Below, piece by piece: positions 16,533-25,845 of a DNA stretch of 64,000 bases (position 1 is its first letter; every line of letters begins with the position of its first letter). The stretch is from Hymenobacter sp. BT18 (GTDB lineage: Bacteria > Bacteroidota > Bacteroidia > Cytophagales > Hymenobacteraceae). The notes below the pieces were generated by a model. It was not told the origin of the DNA and did no database searches. It saw only the letters and a list, made by a program, of their open reading frames with translations. Made by a program: the position numbers and the translations under genes. The stretch is from the NCBI RefSeq assembly GCF_012273015.1, contig NZ_CP050954.1:992001-1056000 (forward strand), in the 5' to 3' direction.

Positions 16533-17681
16533 ATGAATCCATTAGTAGCCATCAAACAACACGGCCAGAGCATTTGGCTGGATTACATCCGGCGCAACAT
16601 TTTAGTGAACGGGGAGCTTTCGCGCCTGCTCACAGAAGATGGCCTACGCGGTGTCACCTCCAACCCGGCCATCTTCGAGAAGGCCATCGGCGGCAGCGCT
16701 GACTACGACGCGGCCATTCAGGCCCTGGCTTTGCAGGGCCGCTCGGCCGAGCAGATCTACGAGCAGTTAGCCATCGAAGACGTGCAGCACGCCTGCGACC
16801 TGCTGCGCCCGCTCTACGATGCCCCCGACAGTGGCGGTGACGGCTACGTGAGCCTGGAAGTGTCCCCCACCCTCATCCACGACACAGAGGGCACGGTTGC
16901 CGAAGGCCTACGCTTCTGGCACGCCGTGGCCCGGCCCAACGTGATGATCAAGGTGCCCGCCACCATCGAAGGCCTGCCCGCCATCCGCCAGCTCATTGCC
17001 CACGGGGTGAACGTGAACGTGACGCTGATCTTCGGCCTGGAGCGCTATCAGGCCGTGGCCGAAGCCTACCTGCTGGGCCTGGAGGACCGCGCTGCCGCGG
17101 GCCAGCCGCTCGCGCGCATCGACTCGGTGGCCAGCTTCTTCTTATCGCGCATCGATGTGCTGCTGGACCCGCAGCTCGAGCAGCTGGCCCGGCAGGGCGG
17201 CGAGCAAGGGGCCACGGCCGCTGCAGCCGTGGGCCAGGTGGCCCTGGCCAGCGCCAAGCAGGCTTACCAACTTTATAAAGGCATCTTCGCCGGCCCGCGC
17301 TGGCAGGCCTTACGCGCCCAGGGTGCCGCGCCGCAGCGTCTGCTGTGGGCCAGCACGGGCAACAAGAACCCCAAGTACGACAACCTCAAATACGTCGAGC
17401 ACCTGATTGGGCCGGAGACGGTCAACACGATTCCGGTGGAGACGCTGGACTTGTACCGGGCAGGCGGGCAGCCGCAAAGCCGGCTGGAAAAAGGCACCGA
17501 GCAGGCGGCGCAGGTGCTGGCGCGGCTGGCCGAGCTGGGCATCGACCTGAATCAGGTGAGCCAGCAGCTTGAGGACGAGGGCGCCCAGAAATTCAACGAA
17601 CCCTTTGCTAAGCTACTCAGCACCTTAGAGGCGCAGCGCCAGGCGGCCCTGCAATCGGCTACTGCCGAGCCAACCGTTTAG
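16533..17681 (+). CDS. tal: Transaldolase
   Basis: Moves a dihydroxyacetone unit from sedoheptulose-7-phosphate to glyceraldehyde-3-phosphate through a Schiff base. The 382-aa size and motifs match the long bacterial class: [26 protein letters not shown], the catalytic lysine in [46 protein letters not shown], and [20 protein letters not shown] 16533 is chosen because the longer frame from TTG 16494 adds residues unlike the family. It works with the upstream transketolase to turn pentose phosphates into glycolytic intermediates. Confidence 0.93.
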   Translation: MNPLVAIKQHGQSIWLDYIRRNILVNGELSRLLTEDGLRGVTSNPAIFEKAIGGSADYDAAIQALALQGRSAEQIYEQLAIEDVQHACDLLRPLYDAPDSGGDGYVSLEVSPTLIHDTEGTVAEGLRFWHAVARPNVMIKVPATIEGLPAIRQLIAHGVNVNVTLIFGLERYQAVAEAYLLGLEDRAAAGQPLARIDSVASFFLSRIDVLLDPQLEQLARQGGEQGATAAAAVGQVALASAKQAYQLYKGIFAGPRWQALRAQGAAPQRLLWASTGNKNPKYDNLKYVEHLIGPETVNTIPVETLDLYRAGGQPQSRLEKGTEQAAQVLARLAELGIDLNQVSQQLEDEGAQKFNEPFAKLLSTLEAQRQAALQSATAEPTV

Positions 17682-17727
17682 CCCTGTTTCATTACCCAAC
17701 TGCTTCCTCCTGCCTCCCACCCTATTT

Positions 17728-18747
17728 ATGATGAAGTACCTGATGTCTACCAATCTACTGCGGCAACCGCTGCGCCTCGGGCTCTTGGGGCTGCTCGGCC
17801 TTACGCTGCCTAGCTGCGCGGCCATAGCCCAAACCAGCCCGGCCACTGCTACGCCCGCCAGCGGCGGCAACCCCATCATCAAGCAGAAATACACGGCTGA
17901 CCCCGCCGCGCTGGTCCACAACGGCACGGTGTACCTCTACGCCGGCCACGACGAGGCCCCCGCCCCCCAGCAAGCCTACGTGATGCACGAGTGGCTGGTG
18001 TATTCGTCGAAGGACATGGTGAGCTGGCAGGAGCATCCGTCGCCGCTGAACGTGAAGGCCTTTGCCTGGGCGCGGGACGATGCCTGGGCCTCGCAGGTGG
18101 TGGAGCGTGATGGCAAGTTCTACTGGTACGCGGCCGTGGAGCACAACTCCATTCCCGGCAAAGCCATTGGCGTGGCCGTGGCCGACAACCCGCTCGGGCC
18201 GTTCAAGGACGCCCGCGGCTCGGCCCTAATTACGAACGACATGACCACGGACGTGAAGATCGGGTGGGACGACATTGACCCGACGGTGTTCATCGAGAAA
18301 AACGGGCAGGCCTACTTGTACTGGGGCAACAGCCAGTGCTACTACGCTAAGCTCAAGCCCAACATGACGGAGCTGGACGGCCCAATCCAGAAAGTGACGC
18401 TGCCGAACTTCACGGAAGCGCCCTGGGTGCACAAGCGCGGCGACTGGTATTACCTCTCCTACGCCTCGGGCTTTCCCGAGAAGATTGTGTACGCCATGAG
18501 CCGCAGCATCGAAGGGCCGTGGGAATACAAAGGCATTCTGAACGAGCTGGCGGGCAACTCCAACACCAACCACCAGGCCATCATCGACTTCAAGGGCAAG
18601 TCCTACTTCATCTACCACAACGGCGGCATCAACACCGATGGCGGCTCCTTCCGCCGCTCCGTGTGTATCGATGACCTGTACTACAACAAAGACGGCACGA
18701 TGAAACGGGTGGTCATGACCTCTGAAGGCGTGAAGCCAGTAAAATAA
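17728..18747 (+). CDS. GH43 family exo-acting hydrolase, paralogue A
   Basis: 339 aa with a signal sequence; LTLPSCAAIAQ may be a lipobox, giving a lipoprotein, or an ordinary cleavage site after IAQ. The GH43 carboxylates are visible: Asp58 in KYTADPAAL, Asp about 183 in DDIDPTV, and Glu about 230 in FTEAPWVHK. The protein is very close to the product of 28414-29406 through the whole catalytic part (ASQVVER.GKFYWYA, SIPGKAIGVAVADNPLGPF). An alpha-L-arabinofuranosidase or beta-xylosidase activity is likely, but the exact substrate is uncertain. It follows transaldolase after 46 bp and ends at a strong terminator. Confidence 0.82.
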   Translation: MMKYLMSTNLLRQPLRLGLLGLLGLTLPSCAAIAQTSPATATPASGGNPIIKQKYTADPAALVHNGTVYLYAGHDEAPAPQQAYVMHEWLVYSSKDMVSWQEHPSPLNVKAFAWARDDAWASQVVERDGKFYWYAAVEHNSIPGKAIGVAVADNPLGPFKDARGSALITNDMTTDVKIGWDDIDPTVFIEKNGQAYLYWGNSQCYYAKLKPNMTELDGPIQKVTLPNFTEAPWVHKRGDWYYLSYASGFPEKIVYAMSRSIEGPWEYKGILNELAGNSNTNHQAIIDFKGKSYFIYHNGGINTDGGSFRRSVCIDDLYYNKDGTMKRVVMTSEGVKPVK

Positions 18748-18762
18748 AGGCTAACGTTTAAT

Positions 18763-18806
18763 AGAAAAGCCCGCTGAAAAACTCCAGCGGGCTTTTCTAT
18801 TTTTCT
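18763..18806 (+). terminator. Intrinsic terminator after the tkt-tal-GH43 unit
   Basis: The arms AGAAAAGCCCGCTG and CAGCGGGCTTTTCT are followed by ATTTTTC. It would close the transcription unit that starts at the transketolase promoter. Confidence 0.85.
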
Positions 18807-18962
18807 TTCGAATGGTGCCCGAGCTTTCCGCGGGCGGGGGTTGGCATACTCTCTACCGCAGGACTAGAGAAGACGCCAAGCTGGCAAGGCCTAGGGTGTG
18901 CAGCAAAGCGTCCCAACACCTGGAACGTACAATAGGCAATCCTCGCCTCTTGCCAACTCACG

Positions 18963-19691
18963 CTACTGAAATCCTTTCAGCATTTTATAGAATGCCTCGG
19001 CGTAGGTGTCACTGATGGGAAGGATTTGGTCGGCAATCTGAATCCGGTTTTTCTCGATATGGTCGATTTTGTCGATGGCGACCAGAAAAGACCGGTGCAC
19101 GCGGGCAAAATCCTGGGCCGGCAGCAGCTCTTCCAGCTTAGCGAAGCTCAGCAGCGTCATAATCTTCTCCTCCTGGGTATGAATGCGCAAATAGTCTTTC
19201 ATGCCCTCCACGAAGAGAATATCCCGCATAGCGAGCTTCTGGATGCGGTGACCCACTTTCAGGAATATGTACTCCTGCTCCAGTTTCGCATCCGCTTTAT
19301 CCTCCCTCTTTTCCACGATCTGCCGCGCACTTTGCTCTTGGTAGAGGCGCAAAACGCCTTTGTAAAACCGTTCGAAGGTGAAGGGCTTCAGCAAGTAGTC
19401 TTTCACTTCCAGGTCGTAGGCCTCCAGGGCATACTGGTCGTAGGCGGTAGTGAGAATAATGAGGGGTTTGGGGCTGAGCATCGGGATGAAGCTCAGTCCG
19501 TCAAGGTCAGGCATGTTGATGTCCAGAAACAGCAGATCGGGTTTGTCTTCTGCCAAACGAGATGCCGCCTCCAGCGGGCTCATGAAGGTTCCTTTTAGCT
19601 CCAGAAACGAAACCTTCCGGATGTACTCTTCCAGTATTTCCTGAGCCAGGTGCTCATCCTCAATGATGTAGCAGGTGAGCTTGTCTTTCAT
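18963..19691 (-). CDS. LytTR-family response regulator
   Basis: 242-aa two-component regulator. The receiver domain (residues 1-120) has the acidic pair in YIIEDEHLAQ, the phospho-acceptor Asp in DLLFLDINMPDLDG, and the conserved Lys in VKDYLLKPFTFERF. The C-terminal LytTR DNA-binding domain includes FLKVGHRIQKLAMRDILFVEGMKDYLRIHT and FARVHRSFLVAIDKID. The start is at MKDKLTCYIIEDEH; a longer upstream frame adds non-family sequence. It overlaps the sensor kinase gene by 32 bp. Targets are unknown, though the divergent ABC transporter is a natural candidate. Confidence 0.9.
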   Translation of the reverse strand: MKDKLTCYIIEDEHLAQEILEEYIRKVSFLELKGTFMSPLEAASRLAEDKPDLLFLDINMPDLDGLSFIPMLSPKPLIILTTAYDQYALEAYDLEVKDYLLKPFTFERFYKGVLRLYQEQSARQIVEKREDKADAKLEQEYIFLKVGHRIQKLAMRDILFVEGMKDYLRIHTQEEKIMTLLSFAKLEELLPAQDFARVHRSFLVAIDKIDHIEKNRIQIADQILPISDTYAEAFYKMLKGFQ

Positions 19692-20682
19692 GAGCCTGTA
19701 CGTGAAGACCGTGGATGGTAAGCATGACAGTAAAAGTGTCGCTGGTGCTGTAAATGTCCAGCGTATGCTGGCCGGGATACAATAACGCCAGTCTTTTACG
19801 CACATTGGGCAGCCCGATGCCGCCAGGCTCCTCCAGCGTGGTAGCCGCGTTTTTTCTGACCGGGTTCTGCGTGTGGAAGGTCAGGGTATCTTCTTTTACC
19901 GCCACGCTCACCTTCACGTCGCCGGGTTCCAGCCGGGCGGGGCTGTGCTTGTAGGCATTTTCCAGCAGGTGAATAAACAGCAAAGGCGCTATGTAGCAGG
20001 ACGTAGTTTCTCCGGTTATCTGCAAGTCAACCACTGGGCTGCTCTTGTACCGGAGCTGCTGCAGGCTCACGTAATCTTGCAAATAATCCAGCTCCCGGGC
20101 CAGCGGCACCGTGGCCGCGTTGGACTCATAAATCATGTAGCGCATCAACGAGGCTAGGTGCATAACTGCCTCCGGGGCGGCCGGCGCCTGCTTGTACACC
20201 AGCGTGTGGATGTTGTTGAGGGTATTGAACAGGAAGTGCGGGTTGATCTGGGACTTCAGATTTACCAATTCGGCCTCCACGGCCTGCTTTTCCAACTGCT
20301 CCTTCCGAATGGTGTTGAGCACCAGCGTCTCGGTAACCCGGGCCAGCCAGCTCAGGAAGAGAAAGACGACTACCGTAACCAGTTGCATGAAATAGTCCCC
20401 GGCATCAACCGGCTTTCTGTGCAAAAACAAAAAAGGTAAGGGACCAGTCAGCGCAATGGCCGCCAGCCGAAGCCAGTAGTCTTTGTTCTTTTTTTTGCCT
20501 GTATACTGGGTTAACAGGTAAAAATGATTGTAAAAGACATACAGGCAGGTTGCTATAAACGCCGCCGTGGTACTGCGCCAGTAGACATCCTTGTCATTCT
20601 CCAGCTGCAGGCTTACCAACCAGGTAAATAAAAGCCAGACGACCAGGTGCGTTAGCCGGAAGATTCTTTTGACTCGGTCCAT
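19660..20682 (-). CDS. LytS/YehU-type sensor histidine kinase
   Basis: 340-aa membrane kinase of the short histidine-kinase class that pairs with LytTR regulators. Four hydrophobic segments occupy about residues 8-120 (LVVWLLFTWLVSL, TTAAFIATCLYVFYNHFYLL, LAAIALTGPLPFLFL, LVTVVVFLFLSWLA). A coiled linker leads to the phospho-acceptor His in LKSQINPHFLFNTLNNIHTL, then an HATPase domain with HLLENAYKHSP and EPGGIGLPNVRKRL. The start is at MDRVKRIFRLTHLV. It is translationally coupled to the regulator by overlap; the stimulus is unknown. Confidence 0.9.
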   Translation of the reverse strand: MDRVKRIFRLTHLVVWLLFTWLVSLQLENDKDVYWRSTTAAFIATCLYVFYNHFYLLTQYTGKKKNKDYWLRLAAIALTGPLPFLFLHRKPVDAGDYFMQLVTVVVFLFLSWLARVTETLVLNTIRKEQLEKQAVEAELVNLKSQINPHFLFNTLNNIHTLVYKQAPAAPEAVMHLASLMRYMIYESNAATVPLARELDYLQDYVSLQQLRYKSSPVVDLQITGETTSCYIAPLLFIHLLENAYKHSPARLEPGDVKVSVAVKEDTLTFHTQNPVRKNAATTLEEPGGIGLPNVRKRLALLYPGQHTLDIYSTSDTFTVMLTIHGLHVQAHERQAHLLHH

Positions 20683-20760
20683 AGCACAAAGGTGGTATAT
20701 CCCGCCGGGTCGGGCACCCCGCCCTCGACCAGTTACCTGAGCTAATCTACGAGATGGAGA

Positions 20761-20840
20761 AGGGAACCTGCCAGTGCATTGGCGGACGCAAACCTCAACT
20801 TGGTCGAGTACTTCCGTGCATCCGCCTATCGGGTTTCCCT
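20761..20840. repeat. Imperfect inverted repeat between lytS-like kinase and ABC genes
   Basis: Left elements AGGGAACCTG and GGCGGACGCA mirror TGCATCCGCC and CGGGTTTCCCT on the right, with small mismatches. It lies in the divergent control region and could be a regulator site, a terminator or an unrelated repeat. Confidence 0.5.
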
Positions 20841-20945
20841 TTCCGACCTGGTAAGAATTGCTTTGGACTGTACTAGTGATGGAAAGCTCCCTAAGGAGCT
20901 CCTCTTCCCTCCTGTTAACCGAACCACCGAAGCTTATTCGATACC

Positions 20946-21872
20946 ATGAGAAATTCCCCCTTGGGCCTCTCCATCCGCAATGTTTCCAAGCAGTATGCGA
21001 ATGGTGTGCAGGCCCTGCACCAGGTGTCGCTCGACATTCCGCCGGGCATGTTTGGCCTGCTCGGCCCGAACGGGGCCGGCAAGTCAACCCTCATGCGCAC
21101 CCTGGCCACGCTGCAGGAACCCGACGAAGGGCAGCTATTCCTGGGCGAGCTGGACATCGTGCACCAGAAAGAAGCGGTCCGGGAGACGCTGGGCTACCTG
21201 CCCCAGGAGTTTGGGGTGTACCCCAAAGCCAGCGCAGAGGAGTTACTCGACTACTTCGCCGTGCTGAAAGGCCTTACCAACCGGGCCGTGCGCCGGGAAA
21301 CCACCGAGGCCCTGCTCCAGCAAACCAACCTCTGGGACAAGCGCAAGCAGAAACTAGGGGGCTTCTCCGGCGGCATGAAGCAGCGCTTTGGGGTGGCCGT
21401 GGCCCTGCTGGGCAACCCCCGCCTGCTGATTGTAGACGAGCCCACCGCCGGCCTCGATCCAACCGAGCGGGTGCGCTTCCTGAACCTGCTGAGCGAGTTG
21501 GGTGAAAGCAGCGTGGTTATCCTCTCCACTCACATCGTGGAGGACGTTTCGGAGCTGTGTACGCACATGGCTATCATCAACCAGGGCCACATTCTGCTGG
21601 AGGCCCAGCCCGTGGAGGCCGTGGCCGCCCTGACCGGCCGGATCTGGCGCAAACTGACCGACAAACCCAGCCTGCCAGCGTTGGAGCGGGAACACCAGGT
21701 TATTTCCGCCAAGCTGCTGAGCGGCCGCACCCTGGTGCACGTGTACAGCCCGGACCACCCCGGCAACGGGTTTGAACCGGTGGAGCCGGACCTGAAGGAC
21801 GTGTACTTCAGTGCCATGACGGGCTGCTTCACTCCAGCTACTCAGCAAGCAGCGAAGGAGGTAGCCGTATGA
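20946..21872 (+). CDS. ABC transporter ATP-binding protein
   Basis: 308-aa ATPase subunit of an ABC-2-type exporter. Walker A is GPNGAGKST (residues 40-48), the Q-loop is YLPQEFGVYPKASA, the signature is FSGGMKQRFGVA (about 139-150), Walker B is LLIVDEPTAGLD and the switch His is in VILSTHIVEDV. The C-terminal 90 residues form the accessory region usual for ABC-2 ATPases. Its stop overlaps the start of the permease/peptidase gene by 4 bp (ATGA), so the two are co-translated. It is divergent from the LytTR two-component pair. Confidence 0.93.
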   Translation: MRNSPLGLSIRNVSKQYANGVQALHQVSLDIPPGMFGLLGPNGAGKSTLMRTLATLQEPDEGQLFLGELDIVHQKEAVRETLGYLPQEFGVYPKASAEELLDYFAVLKGLTNRAVRRETTEALLQQTNLWDKRKQKLGGFSGGMKQRFGVAVALLGNPRLLIVDEPTAGLDPTERVRFLNLLSELGESSVVILSTHIVEDVSELCTHMAIINQGHILLEAQPVEAVAALTGRIWRKLTDKPSLPALEREHQVISAKLLSGRTLVHVYSPDHPGNGFEPVEPDLKDVYFSAMTGCFTPATQQAAKEVAV

Positions 21873-24800
21873 AATTTCAACGGATTTTTGCGCTGGAATT
21901 CTGCTACCAGCTTCGCCGATTTGCCACCTGGCTCTACTTCGGGGTCATACTGCTCATCACGTTTCTGGTGGTCATTGCCAACTATGCCGCCGATGCGCGA
22001 GATGGGTATATCTTACTGAACTCGCCCATCGTCATGGCCGCCGTCACGGTTATCTGCTGCGTGTTTTGGCTGGTGATAGGGGCCTCCGTGGCGGGCGACG
22101 CCGCGGCCCGCGACGTGCAGACTCGTATGCATTTGCTCACCTACGCAGCCCCTACCAGCAAAGCAGCCTACCTGGGTGGACGGTATCTGGCCGCCTTTGC
22201 CCTCAGTGCCGTCCTGCTGCTCGCCATCCCGGTGGGTATGCTGCTGGCCATGCACTTTGCCGGGGTAGAGGCCGAGATTCTGGGCCCGTTCCGGGTGGCA
22301 CCTTACCTGACTACCTTTTTCTTTATCGCGCTGCCCAATGCTTTTTTTGCAACGGCTATGCAATTTTCGGCGGCGGCCCTCAGTCGCCGGGCCCTGGCCA
22401 GTTATCTGATCGGAGCGGTCCTGTTTGCGGCGGCCTACACGATATGGCCGCTGCTGGAAAAAGGGGGCACATGGGGCAATCTGGCCGACCCAATGAGTTT
22501 TGGCCCGGTGCTAAGCCATCTATCCATTGACTGGAGCCCCCAGGAGAAAAACACGCGCTTTTTGCTGCTGGAAGGCTCCTTTCTCGCCAACCGCCTCATC
22601 TGGTTCGGCATTTCGCTGGGCCTGCTGGCGTTTACCTACTTCCGGTTTGAGCTCGTTTTGCCGGAAGCGCGTCAAAAACGGAAGCTGAGTCAACCGCCCA
22701 TAACTGGAGTAGGCCTTCACCATGTACCCCAGAAAGCAGCGCAGGTGCTGCCATCAGCCCGGGGCACGTATGGCGTTGCCACCCAACTCCGTCAGTTAAG
22801 CCTGCTCACCGGGAAGTTCTTTCTGCAGCTTGCCAAAAGCAGGGCCGGGCTACCCTTGCTGGTAGCTCTGGCCTTGCTGATAGGCTTTGTACTACCCAAC
22901 AACCTGGAAGCTAAGGGCGTCCCGCTGCTACCACGCACCGACTTTGTGCTGGAATATCTGCTTGCGCCCTTGGCGCAGCCGGATAAGTTCTGGCCCCTTA
23001 TTGCTTCGCTTACCATTTTCTACGCCGGCGAGCTGGTGTGGCGCGAGCGGGAAACCGGCCTAAGCGAAATTGCCGACGCCACGTCGGTACCGGAGTGGGT
23101 GCTTTTCCTGAGCAGGTTTCTGGCGCTGGGCCTGGTGCTGGTGGTCTGGCTGGCCTTCCTGCTTACGGCCGGCCTGGTAGCGCAACTGGTCATCGGCGGC
23201 ACTTACCCGGAAATCGGGCTTTATCTGCAAACCTTCTTCGGGCTGCAGTTGGTGGAATGTCTACTTTTCGCCCTGCTGGCCCTGTTCGTGCACGTACTCG
23301 TGAACCAGAAGTTTGTGGGGCACTTAGTTGCGCTGCTGGCTTACGGCTCTATTGCCTTCGCTTCCGTTTTAGGTATTGAGCACAAGCTCCTCATCTTTAG
23401 CGCTAGTCCAGGCTGGACGTACACCGACATGGCCGGCTTTGGGCCGACGCTGGCGCCTTGGCTGTGGTTTAAAGCCTACTGGATGGCTTGGGCGCTGCTG
23501 CTGGCCGTGGTGGCGGTGCTGTTCTGGGTGCGGGGCCGCGACGTAAGCGTTGCCGCTCGGGTACAGCTGGCGCGCCGGCGCTTGCGGGGAACTTTACCCT
23601 GGGTAGCCGCGGCAGCCATGGCCGGCATCCTCTTGTTTGGTGGTGTTGTGTTCTATAACACCAACGTGCTGCACAACTATACGTCGGCGGCTGAGGCCGC
23701 GGCCCAGCGTGCCACCTACGAGCACCGCTACCGCCGGTACCGGAACGTGCCCCAGCCCCTGCTGACCAGCGTTAACCTGCGGGTAGAAATATACCCTAAG
23801 CAGCGGATGGTGGCCATCCAAGGCACGTATTGGCTGGTGAATAACAGCCAAGTAGCCATTGACTCCGTTCACCTGGGAATGGGCGCGGGCGTGGAAACCA
23901 CCGGAGTCCACTTCAACCAGCCCACCCGGGAATTGCTCCATGATGAGGAACTGGGCCAGCGCATCTATGCCCTAACCCAGCCCCTGCGCCCCGGTGATTC
24001 GCTGCGCCTGCACTTTCAGGTGGGCTACCAGGCCAAAGGTTTTTCCAACCACGGAACTGACGCCCAGGTGATGGAAAACGGCAGCAGCTTCCGCAACATG
24101 GAGTGGCTGCCCGTCATTGGGTATGCGCCGTACCGGGAGCTGGATGAGGCTGGTGCCCGGAAAGTGCATGATCTGCCGGCCCGGCCCGCCACGGCTTCCC
24201 TCTACGACATAGCAGCCCGCCGTTACGCGCCTTTTCCTGAGCAAATCCGCTTCGAGGCCCTGGTGGGAACGGATGCGGGCCAGCAGGTGGTAGCCCCCGG
24301 CACCTTGCGCCGGACCTGGACCAAAGCTGGCCGAAGCTACTTTCACTACGCCACAGACGCGCCCATTCGCAATGAATACACTCTTTTCTCCGCCAACTAC
24401 GCGGTGCTGGAAGGCAAATGGCAAGGTCCATCGGCCAGCCCAGAACAGGCAGTTGCCATTCAGATCTACGCTCCCCCGGGGCTGACAGAAAATCCGGCAC
24501 GGATGGTTCGGAGCGCCCAGGCGTCGCTGGACTATTACACCAAGGAGTTTGGGCCCTACCCCCACCGGCAGCTTCGCTTTGTGGCCCATCCCAGCTATGC
24601 TTTCGGTCACCACGCTGCGCCCATCGACATTACGGCGGAGGAAGGCTTTTTCCTGCTGAACCCGCAGGATGATTCGCGCGGCTTTGACCTGGTAACGGCC
24701 GTGGTGGCGCACGAAGTAGCGCACCAATGGTGGGGCAACCAGCTTAAACAAGCCTACGTGGAAGGCGCTGGCCTGATTACCGAAAGCCTGGCGTGGTACT

Positions 24801-25486
24801 CAGCTATGGGCGTGCTGGAAGATAAATACGGCGCAGAGCACCTTCAGCGGCTGCTGCGTTTTCTGCAGGAAGAAAACGAAACCCCGCGCACCCGCGCCGC
24901 CTTGCCCTTGCTCCAGGCCGACGGCTTTTACCAGAACTACCGTAAAGGGCCTTTCGCCCTGTACGCCCTAAGCCAATACATCGGCCGGGACCGGGTAAAC
25001 GGGGCACTACGGCAGTTGCTGGCCAGGCACCGCCCCGGTACCATCTCTCGGCCCACGTCGCTGGACCTCTACCGGGAGCTGCAGACGGCCACGCCGGACT
25101 CCCTCCAACCCCTGCTCCACGACCTGTTCAAGGCCAATACCTTCTGGGAACTAGCAACGGAAGCCGCCAGCGCCAACCAACTCAAACGAGGTGCCTGGCA
25201 GGTGACGCTTACCTTGCAGGCTCGCAAGCTGGTAGTAGATAGCACCGGTACCGAGACCAAGCGACCAATGCAGGATTGGGTGGAAATCGGCGTCTTCGCC
25301 CCCGTCAAAGCGGGCCAGGAAGAAGGCCAGCAGCTCTATTTGCAAAAGCACTTAATCAAGTCCGGTAGGCAAACCATCGTATTGACGTTACCAGAGCGTC
25401 CCGCCAAAGTGAGTGTTGATCCACGTCAGTTGTTGGTTGACTGGAAGCCAACTGACAACTACAGCGTGGTACAATCAAACAGGTAG
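21869..25486 (+). CDS. ABC transporter permease fused to M1-family aminopeptidase
   Basis: 1205-aa two-part protein. Residues 1 to about 600 carry roughly a dozen membrane helices of the ABC-2 permease type in two halves (for example LYFGVILLITFLVVIANYA and LLVALALLIGFVLP). From about 640 on there is an extracytoplasmic M1 metallopeptidase domain with the zinc motif HEVAH (948-952) followed 19 residues later by Glu971 (LITESLAW). Fusions of this kind are common in Bacteroidota but their substrates are poorly known. A combined export-and-processing or peptide-sensing role is inferred. It is coupled to the upstream ATPase gene. Confidence 0.9.
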   Translation: MKFQRIFALEFCYQLRRFATWLYFGVILLITFLVVIANYAADARDGYILLNSPIVMAAVTVICCVFWLVIGASVAGDAAARDVQTRMHLLTYAAPTSKAAYLGGRYLAAFALSAVLLLAIPVGMLLAMHFAGVEAEILGPFRVAPYLTTFFFIALPNAFFATAMQFSAAALSRRALASYLIGAVLFAAAYTIWPLLEKGGTWGNLADPMSFGPVLSHLSIDWSPQEKNTRFLLLEGSFLANRLIWFGISLGLLAFTYFRFELVLPEARQKRKLSQPPITGVGLHHVPQKAAQVLPSARGTYGVATQLRQLSLLTGKFFLQLAKSRAGLPLLVALALLIGFVLPNNLEAKGVPLLPRTDFVLEYLLAPLAQPDKFWPLIASLTIFYAGELVWRERETGLSEIADATSVPEWVLFLSRFLALGLVLVVWLAFLLTAGLVAQLVIGGTYPEIGLYLQTFFGLQLVECLLFALLALFVHVLVNQKFVGHLVALLAYGSIAFASVLGIEHKLLIFSASPGWTYTDMAGFGPTLAPWLWFKAYWMAWALLLAVVAVLFWVRGRDVSVAARVQLARRRLRGTLPWVAAAAMAGILLFGGVVFYNTNVLHNYTSAAEAAAQRATYEHRYRRYRNVPQPLLTSVNLRVEIYPKQRMVAIQGTYWLVNNSQVAIDSVHLGMGAGVETTGVHFNQPTRELLHDEELGQRIYALTQPLRPGDSLRLHFQVGYQAKGFSNHGTDAQVMENGSSFRNMEWLPVIGYAPYRELDEAGARKVHDLPARPATASLYDIAARRYAPFPEQIRFEALVGTDAGQQVVAPGTLRRTWTKAGRSYFHYATDAPIRNEYTLFSANYAVLEGKWQGPSASPEQAVAIQIYAPPGLTENPARMVRSAQASLDYYTKEFGPYPHRQLRFVAHPSYAFGHHAAPIDITAEEGFFLLNPQDDSRGFDLVTAVVAHEVAHQWWGNQLKQAYVEGAGLITESLAWYSAMGVLEDKYGAEHLQRLLRFLQEENETPRTRAALPLLQADGFYQNYRKGPFALYALSQYIGRDRVNGALRQLLARHRPGTISRPTSLDLYRELQTATPDSLQPLLHDLFKANTFWELATEAASANQLKRGAWQVTLTLQARKLVVDSTGTETKRPMQDWVEIGVFAPVKAGQEEGQQLYLQKHLIKSGRQTIVLTLPERPAKVSVDPRQLLVDWKPTDNYSVVQSNR

Positions 25487-25653
25487 ACATTTGCAAAGCG
25501 GAACTGACAACTCTACTTTTTCTCCTTGTTGAATTCCTTATCGCCTCTCTGTCTGCAATGAAGGCTTGTACCACAATAAGAACAGCACGATAAAGCTCGT
25601 GCTTATGACCTCGGAGAGCAAAACTCCTGTGAAGTAGAAGCACTTCATACTTT

Positions 25654-25688
25654 AAAAGTCCGCTGAAGATGTACCAGCGGGCTTTTTT
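25654..25688 (+). terminator. Intrinsic terminator after the ABC operon
   Basis: AAGTCCGCTG and CAGCGGGCTT arms are followed by TTTTT, with a smaller hairpin GAAGT/ACTTC just before it. Confidence 0.75.
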
Positions 25689-25709
25689 GTCTACTAGGCT
25701 TAATAGAAC

Positions 25710-25796
25710 GTCATGCTGCGCGAAGTCGAAGCATCTCTACCGCTTCGTGGAATTACAACCACACTACCAAGATGCTTCGACTTCGCGCAGCATGAC
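25710..25796. repeat. Palindromic intergenic repeat, family B, copy 3
   Basis: The arms GTCATGCTGCGCGAAGTCGA and TCGACTTCGCGCAGCATGAC are perfect complements over 20 bp; GCATCT and AGATGC follow inside. It lies between convergent genes. Confidence 0.85.
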
Positions 25797-25845
25797 ACTT
25801 ACTTTGCAAACTGTGCTGCGCTGCAGGAAGTTTTGCGGGTTGGAG

